From Hymenochaete sp. R1 (Eukaryota; Basidiomycota; Agaricomycetes; Hymenochaetales; Hymenochaetaceae), in the NCBI GenBank assembly GCA_019400425.1, contig JAFREE010000006.1:124001-188000 (forward strand): a stretch of 64,000 bases of DNA. Reading direction: 5' to 3'. Both the position numbers and the translations under genes were made by a program. The notes under the pieces were generated by a model. It was not told the origin of the DNA. It searched no databases and saw nothing but the letters and a program-made list of their open reading frames with translations. Below are positions 57,489 to 64,000 of this stretch, in pieces (position 1 is the first letter of the stretch; each line of letters starts with the position of its first letter).

Positions 57489-59209
57489 TCTCGTAATAGC
57501 CTTTCTTTACCACTCCAGACTCTTCGTATCCTCGCTTCTCCCTTCTAATCGTTCTCCTTAACATCAATTCTTTTGTTCCATCTTTTTTTTCGTTCGTTCG
57601 TTCGTTCCAATCTATTCGTCCGCGGACTCGGAGGCTTTTCCAGGATTTTTTTTCTTCTCTCTTCTTTTGTTTTACGCCTCACAAATACTTACAGTTCTCT
57701 GGACGCAAGATGCAGGATTTAGGATGCTGAATGGGATTCGCTTTTTCTCTCTCTCTCGTTTCTTTTGATATATCATATAGTTTTTGACCATGACTACGAT
57801 TATGATATACCCACAGGGACTCTTCGACCCCGACCCCGATTTCGACTTTGGCTTCGAATGCGACTCGACTTCGCGAAACATACTCACGTCTTCCCGAATT
57901 CTCACTCCTTCGTTTGTTCCCTCACGTTATTTTCTTTCAGGACTTCTTCTCCTCTAGGTTCATGATTCATATGCTCCTTATTTTCTAATATCCCTTCTCG
58001 CCCTCTTTTTTCATCTTCTTTTCATGCCTCTTAACCCTCTCCGCCCCTTTCTTTTCTCCCGTGTTATGTTTTACACTCATGTCATGCACGATCAGTACTG
58101 GGTCAGAGTCGAAGCCCGAGTCTGCCTTTTTGTCCGTTTCGACCTTTTCTTGCTTTCGAAACTCGAGTTCCCCACCTCTCTTCGCGTTACATTGCTTTTT
58201 TGCTTTTTTTTTCGTTCTTTTGTCCCTCACGTCATTTGTTCACCTTTTCTTTTTACGGTCACGTTCACTGCTTTCTCTTTCTTTCCTTCTATTTATTTTC
58301 TCTCTCATTTTCATTCTCATACATCTCTGTCTTTTAGCGTACGTACGGAAGGGGAACATAGCTATTCATATAACTTTTTTCTCTCTTTTCGTGTTTCTCT
58401 GTTCTTCGGCAGATTTGTGTGAGGACGTGTGTATCAGGTCACGGAGCCAGCAGAGTCAAGAAAACTTAAGGAAGAATACTCAAGCCGTATAAGGCATACT
58501 ATTGCCACCACCCAGTATACCCCAAGAAATTGTTGGTCTTCTATGCAACTCACGAAGCAACTGCCAGTTTTTCGCTTAATTAAAAAGGGTCCATTGTTGA
58601 ATTATCGTTCGCCTCCGACAGCTACTCCAGACCGAAACCTTAGACGATGTCCCCTCCCCGCCCCCCTCCCTCTTCCATTCCCCGAGGTTGCCTGACCACG
58701 CAACGTAGTAATTACATCAACCCAAGCACAGCCGGCATTTGCACGTTCGGTTTGGACTCAAAAATCTATTCAATCTTAATGAAGTCATTTTCTAACTATC
58801 AACCATTCTACATGGTGTATCGGTGTGTTGTGTTGCTTAGATTAGCATTGATGGCGGGTTCCGAAGCCGGCGTGGTAGGCGTCTGGAAGAGGTACATGAA
58901 CATTGATGCTTAGCACTGATATGATACATTGATATGTTGAAGTCTGCGTGGCCATAGCAGACAGGTCCTTTGAATACACCGCACGGGCTGTTGTGAATTG
59001 TGGTAGCAAAGCAACGGGGAAATGCATGCAGAGAGCGGGAAGTGTACAAGACGCCCGAAGTGCGTCATCGTGAAGAAAGCAGATAAATTTAGATTCCTTT
59101 CGAGGGTTTCGAGAGCAAATGAGTGTAAATGCCACGAGAATACGAGAATACGAGACTCTCAATACTGTGAAACCGAATGCGGAGTCCCGAATCGAGACTG
59201 GGACGTGGA
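57489..59209. other. 1.7 kb pyrimidine-rich 3' flank, no gene seen
   Basis: Downstream of the kinase gene the plus strand is unusually rich in T and C, most strongly 57940-58400, and holds a (CGTT)4 tract at 57591-57606. Open frames such as 58024-58422 arise from this bias and translate to Phe/Ser/Leu-rich low complexity. I see no supported gene. Some of it may be a long 3' UTR. Confidence 0.5.
57591..57606 (+). repeat. (CGTT)4 microsatellite
   Basis: Four perfect tandem CGTT units in the kinase 3' flank. Confidence 0.8.
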
Positions 59210-61179
59210 TCACGAAAGGAAGTCCAACTCGTCCAAATCACTATCTACGGCCTTGATCGGAGAACTCATCATTGTCGTCGTCGTCAGCAAGTGCGCAAAC
59301 CTCTCGGGTTTGTTCGCTTTCGGCCACCGTCGAGCCTGGGCCATCGGCTGAGCGTTTGGTCTCAGGCTCGCATTTTCTTTCGCGTTGGAGTCGGGATGGA
59401 GGTTCTCCTTTACCGTCGTTCCTGATATAGAGTCTACGTCCACGTTTGTAAACCTAACTTTAGACTTGGAGGGAGGGGTATGAGGGACCTCGCTGGGGGG
59501 CGCAGCTATGGCTGCGGGGGAAGTTGGTGGCTCTGAGATGGACTCTGAGATGTGTGGTTTCGGTTTTGGTTTGAAAGATGTGCTCGTGTCACTGGAAGGT
59601 CTGTAGAACCAGAGGAAATGGACAAGTCAGAAGAAAAAAAAATAGACGCATCATTTGGAATGAAAGGGGATGGATCCATACTTTTTCTCTGTACCCTTTC
59701 GCCCCTTTTGACCCGGACCCAACTTCCTGGAATTAGGTTTCTTTCGCTCGCTCCCTGCTGCTGCTTTCTTCTGGGCTTTAGACTTTTTGGTCGGTTTTCG
59801 TCCTTTATCTCCGTCTTCGTGCGCATGTTCTCCATGCTCCTGGTCCTGGCGCGTACTATTAGGAGCCTCATCTACCAATGTATCAGACTCGTCCCCATCC
59901 TTAAGCTGTGCGACCCCCGGCCGTTTCCGCTTCGCTTTCCCTGCTACTGTCTTCTTCTGTATGGGTTTCTGTTGTGGCTTACGGTAAGGCTCAGTTTCAG
60001 CTTCTTCCTGTACCGTTTCGAGGGGTGTTTTTGGAAATAATGAAGGGCCCGGATCCTTGTTTGCGTCTACAGGGAATTTGACCAAGTCATCGTTGACAGC
60101 ACCACCACCACCAGAAGACCTTGCATCCGAGTCGTCCTTACTGGACCCGCCATTAGCCTTCAAATTTGCAGACTTGGATGTGGGCTCCATTTCCTTGTCC
60201 TTGCCAGCGTTGGTTCTCGACTCGGAAGCGAAGGTCCCCCGAGACTCCTCTTTTTTTGACTCCGAAGTCTTGCTTTTGCCTTTACTCTGGGTTTTCGCCT
60301 CCGTACTCTTCGTCTTCGTTCCCGCCTTACTTAGCGCCCGCCTCAGAGCTTCCTTCTCTCCTGTCTTTTCGACTTGAGCATCATGGGACACACTGGTTTT
60401 GGCGTTCTTCCTGGCTCGTTTCGGTGGTGATGGTGCATCATGATCGTGTTGCCCGACGGGCAAACTATCGGTCTCATCGCGTTTTCTCTTGGGAGAGAGC
60501 GGCTTCTGAGATTTAGTGATGGATGTAGACACTACGGCGTTTGACGATGCTGGATAAGTATATGAGTTTGAGTCCGTGAAATCGAAGAAAGAAAGAGGAA
60601 CGGATAGACTGACCGGAAGTTGTTTTCTTACGTTCTCGTTCTCTTCCTTTGGGTTTGCTGGGTTTCGAGGAGGATGCGAGTTTCGCGTCTGTATCTGAAA
60701 GTAGTAGCAATACGAAATAGCATGAGATTGAAGTCGTAAAACGCCAACGGCCGGCATAACCTCTCACCTTTCTGCGTTCTCCCTCCCGAGCCTTCTTCAC
60801 CACCCAACTCACTATCATCCACCAGTACCTTTCCACTCTTCCTCTTCCTCTTTTTTCCCACATCCACATCAATATCTCCGTTTTTCGCCTTCCCCTTCGT
60901 GTGCGCTCTCGAGTTGGAAGCACTGGCGTTGCCCACCATCCTCGATTTTTTAGCTTTCGATGGTGACCGTCCCGTCACATCCCGGCTCATTAACATGTCA
61001 ATCAACGGATTATGTTCGGCAGGCTTGAATATGCCACCTCGATCTCTCTGCTTGGCCTTCACGCGCGCCAGGCGTTTTTCGCGGGATTCCTCGATATTGG
61101 TCTTGGGGTCTTGGTCTGTAGGTTGGGCATCAAGTTGTGGTTGTGGTGGGGGTCCGGTTTTCTGAAGCTCTGGAGGCAT
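59210..61179 (-). CDS. Uncharacterised lysine-rich nuclear protein with two KEN boxes, four exons, 577 aa
   Basis: Exons on the minus strand: 61179-60768, 60694-60632, 60549-59682, 59600-59210. I recognise no family. Residues ~35-75 hold an ordered-looking block, GIFKPAEHNPLIDMLMSRDV, followed by basic clusters (KKRKRKSGK; SPKRKRDE; PPKRARKN; KAKRKRPG), so nuclear location is very likely. The centre is Lys/Ser/Glu-rich low complexity, and residues ~395-445 are extremely basic. The C-terminal part has SKSKVRFTNVDVDS, then KENL (512) and KENA (522), two KEN boxes ten residues apart, and ends in acidic DSDLDELDFLS. KEN boxes are recognition signals of the APC/C ubiquitin ligase, so cell-cycle-regulated destruction is a reasonable inference. 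SPK/TP sites would suit CDK phosphorylation. Confidence 0.75.
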
Positions 61180-61940
61180 TTCACTAGATAAGAGTTGGAG
61201 GCTGAACAGATGGAGGTTGGAGGTTGAACGAGGTGAAGGAGATGGATGGGAGTTGTGGGTTTAGGTGTATAGGTATGGATGATGGCGAACGGATGGACGC
61301 GCCGAAGTGATGCCGGTTCACCCAGTTGGTTCCGGTTCCAGAATGTCATGTGATCGCGTCACATAAGCTCTTGCATCTCTTTCCGGCTTCCCGATCCACG
61401 GCAACGGTCAATTATTACGGCTTAACATAAACCTTGATGAGAAGCCGTTACCCGACTTGAGCAAGTCAGAGCAATTGGTTGAGGGGATGTTATAGGGATC
61501 TATTCTCAAGAATAGGAGCAAAAAATAAACATACATATGTACGAGGAGGTAAGCTAAGCGTCTAACTTGAAGTGAAAGGAAGTGCAAGGGCGAAAAAAAA
61601 GTCTTCCTCAAGACCGGAGAAGGTTACACATTGTACTAATACTTGGGGCGATATACTTTGCATTAGCGTTAGCCATTGTTTGAGAATCCTTTCAGACGTT
61701 ACGTAGGACAGACGCAACATAAATAGACGCGAAACGAAATAGAGAGAAAAAGAGACTTGAAGAACGGCGAAGGTGGAAGAAGAGCAGAAGTGGAAAAATT
61801 GAAAGGAACAGGAAATAGCCATTTGAAAATAACGAATATGGCATTGAAATCTGAAATAAAATAGCAAATGGAACAATAAGATAATTCAGACAGAGCAGGA
61901 CCAGGACCAGGACCAGGGCACAACACTGACTCGACAATCG
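61180..61940. other. Spacer between SET2 3' end and the KEN-box gene
   Basis: Both neighbours are on the minus strand, so it should hold the SET2 terminator and the KEN-box gene promoter. AT-rich; only short motif-free frames. A (CAGGAC)3 tract lies at 61896-61919. Confidence 0.5.
61896..61919 (+). repeat. CAGGAC hexanucleotide repeat
   Basis: Three perfect CAGGAC units and one variant CAGGGC just 3' of the SET2 stop codon. Confidence 0.8.
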
Positions 61941-64000
61941 TCATTGATCCATCCGATTCTGAGTCTCCCTCGGCGACGGTGTCGTTGAGCCCGGGGGCAC
62001 AGACGCAATCGTCGGCACGCTACTCGACGCCGATATAGACCTTCTCGCCTCCAACCATGCCCCCACACTCTTCCGCTTCCCCGCTCCCACTCCCGCCTCC
62101 ATATCCGGAATTAAATCCTGACCAGCGACAACATTACCACTACTATCCTTCTCCTGCACTGCATCTCCCACTGTCGCCGAGTCAAGCGAAGAAACGTGAC
62201 TCGCCCGCACCCTCGTCCTCGGGTCCTGGTCAGGATCAAGATCGACGTCGAGGTCCTGCCCCACGACGGAGATGGCGGGTTCTAGGGATGGTCTTTGGGC
62301 TTCTGACGCTGGTGAAGGGTCGCCCGATTTCTCGTCCTCTTCTTCGTCTTCAGTATCAGAGCCATAGTCGCCAGAGTCCTCGTCCATGTCTTCTTCGCCG
62401 CCTCCTAGATCGAGTGCTTCTTCCAGCGACATCCCCGCCCCTTCACCGCCGCTTTCGCCGATGAGGCTCGGTGTGGAGCTCTCGGGGCGTAAGGGGGACT
62501 CGGGGAACTGAAATGGCGTCGAGGCGGAGGAGGATGCAGTCGCTGAAGTAGATGATTTCCGACTCTTGCTCTTATCTTTCTTGTCCTTTTCCTTGGAGAG
62601 CTTGTAGAGGAGTTTCTTAATCCAGTCGTTCGCGAACTGTTTCATCTTGGAAGCCTTCGCCTCAGGGAGCTTGTCAAGCGTGCCTGCGGCGTACCAGCTG
62701 GACTTCTTCTCCTTTTCAGTGAGGATGTCCGTGAGCTATAGTTTTTTGCATAGTCAGTCTGCGATTCACCTCATGCTGACATGCAGGAACAAAAGAGAAA
62801 AGGCATGCTACTCACTTCCTTCGCTCTTTTCTTAAACGTCTCCTTATCCAGCTTGTGTCTCGCATGGTGATTCATCTGCCTCACGCACACCTCTCCGATC
62901 AGTTTCTGCAACCTCTTCACCTTCGCTGCCTCCTTCTGGTCCGCCGTCATGCTCTTCCTCTCCTTCCTCTTCTCCTTCTTCCTCCTCTTTGCCTCCTCTT
63001 TCTCCGCCTTCTTCGCCGCCATTATGATCTCCGCCGCTTTCGCTGCCTCCTGCCGCCGCCGGTCGTCCTCTGCCCTCATCCGTGCCTGCAAGATTATGTC
63101 CTCCACCGAGACTTGCGGAGGCGCAGGAATCTTCGAAGTACCGCTCTCCTTGTCTTTGCGATCCTTCCCGGGGCGCATTTCGTCATCGTCGGGGCCTCGT
63201 GAATTCGATTTCGTAGGTTTGACGGCGGTACGACCCAGAGGAACAAATACAGGTGCGGCCAAACCTCCGGTGTCAAAATACTCGGCCCAAGCTTCATTCT
63301 TCCGACGTTTATTTGGGGGACATAGCTCGCTGACGATGGGATCAGGTGTCAGTGAACTGGCTTCGGTTCCATCCTTCATTCAAACTTGTTAGATCGTTTA
63401 CAATTTAATATTCAAAGCGACGGTGTACCTCCTTCAGCCGTTTCGGTATCCGGTATCCGGTGATCAAGTTCTTCCAGGACTCCAACAACTGGAAAGAACA
63501 TCATGTCAGAACAGTAACTTACATAGATTGTAATCGTCCCATACTTCTTTTGCAAGCGTGTTGACTTTCTCGTTCTCCGCTTCCGCGAGCTTCTCAACAG
63601 CTGCTTCGAGTTGCGAGTCCTCGACTTTATTTCGATGCGTGAGAGGCCATACACGCAAGCTATCTAAAACCTGAAAAAAAGCATATTTTAGTTAAGGTAT
63701 TGGCCTTAAGGAATAAGGTCACCTACTGTCATGCAGACTTCCATATCTGTCAGATTTTCATTGAGGACATAGCGCATGAGACTGCAACCACGTAAACGCA
63801 TGAATTGCCGGAGCGGTACAGCATCGTCCGTAAGCTAATTGGTAGGTAACATGCCGCATCACTGAGTAATTTCTGTGCGAAAAAAGTCCTGATAAAATAC
63901 CACTCACCCGCAAACGACCCAGCAACCGAATGAGCACTGTCCGACTACGCGTATTTGAAAGAGCCTGTACGACCTTGGGTACATCCTTGGCCGTGATCGG
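61941..64000 (-). CDS. SET2: Histone H3-K36 methyltransferase SET2, C-terminal part (5' end beyond window)
   Basis: Exons on the minus strand: >64000-63908, 63834-63727, 63670-63545, 63488-63429, 63373-62816, 62735-61941; 579 residues are present. The AWS-SET-postSET catalytic core must lie to the right of the window. Seen here is the TFIIS-N/LW-like region of fungal Set2 (LTDDAVPLRQFMRLRGC, VLDSLRVWPLTHRNKVEDSQ, and LLESWKNLITGYRIPKRLKE with its YRIPK signature), a charged coiled coil (~EKEEAKRRKKEKRKERK), then the SRI domain split by an intron: LIGEVCVRQMNHHARHKLDK plus LTDILTEKEKKSSWYAAGTL and WIKKLLYKLSKEK. SRI binds the phosphorylated CTD of RNA polymerase II. After it comes an unusual ~230-residue acidic, Ser-rich tail. 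The join 63545/63488 uses a GTATGG donor; it alone keeps the YRIPK frame. Confidence 0.93.

Noticed and set aside
58024..58492. Phe/Ser/Leu-rich frames in the kinase 3' flank
   Set aside because: A product of the T/C-rich composition; two overlapping frames are equally open and neither has a motif.

Overview
The window is nuclear DNA from a filamentous basidiomycete, most likely an Agaricomycete. The evidence is compact genes split by many 48-80 nt introns with GTRNGN...YAG borders, a NACHT-WD40 NLR with an Agaricomycete-style N-terminus, a DUF6699-like gene, and a small CaaX lipopeptide of the mating-pheromone type. I cannot name a species. Exon joins below were worked out by hand from splice sites and reading phase; every multi-exon model given with exon coordinates closes in frame.

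Layout. 1-8.1 kb: TTI1 3' end (+), dCMP deaminase (-), two lineage-specific proteins (3.6 kb -, 7.3 kb +) and RNase P/MRP subunit POP3 (+). 8.8-13.9 kb: a 1,567-residue NACHT-WD40 immune-type receptor (-), head to head with the 18S rRNA dimethylase DIM1 (+). 15.7 kb: a 63-residue pheromone-precursor-like gene (-). 17-20.3 kb: an AIM3/BBC1-like gene (+), then F1Fo ATP synthase subunit h (-) head to head with the ATPase inhibitor IF1 (+). 20.8-31 kb: mitochondrial RNA polymerase RPO41 (-), a BTB gene (+), histone chaperone RTT106 (-) and a RING-CH membrane protein (+). 31.5-34.9 kb: tandem intronless paralogues of unknown function. 35.3-39 kb: DUF6699-like and DUF1365 genes (-). 39.3-50.3 kb: mitochondrial chaperone HSP78 (-) head to head with U3 snoRNP component UTP10 (+). 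51.2-57.5 kb: an SRPBCC protein (+) and a divergent PAK-family kinase (+). 59.2-64 kb: a lysine-rich KEN-box protein (-) and the 3' part of histone H3K36 methyltransferase SET2 (-), which runs off the right edge.

Themes. Mitochondrial functions recur (ATP14, INH1, RPO41, HSP78), as do ribosome and RNA maturation (POP3, DIM1, UTP10) and chromatin (RTT106, SET2). Many genes sit in divergent pairs with 200-500 bp shared spacers. The pheromone-like gene lies within 5 kb of RPO41 and 37 kb of a PAK-family kinase, gene types also found in basidiomycete mating-type regions, but no STE3 receptor is visible. The least explained elements are the tandem paralogues and related NLS-bearing genes, the pheromone-like gene, the NLR N-terminus and the KEN-box protein. 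I saw no tRNA, rRNA, transposon or CRISPR array.
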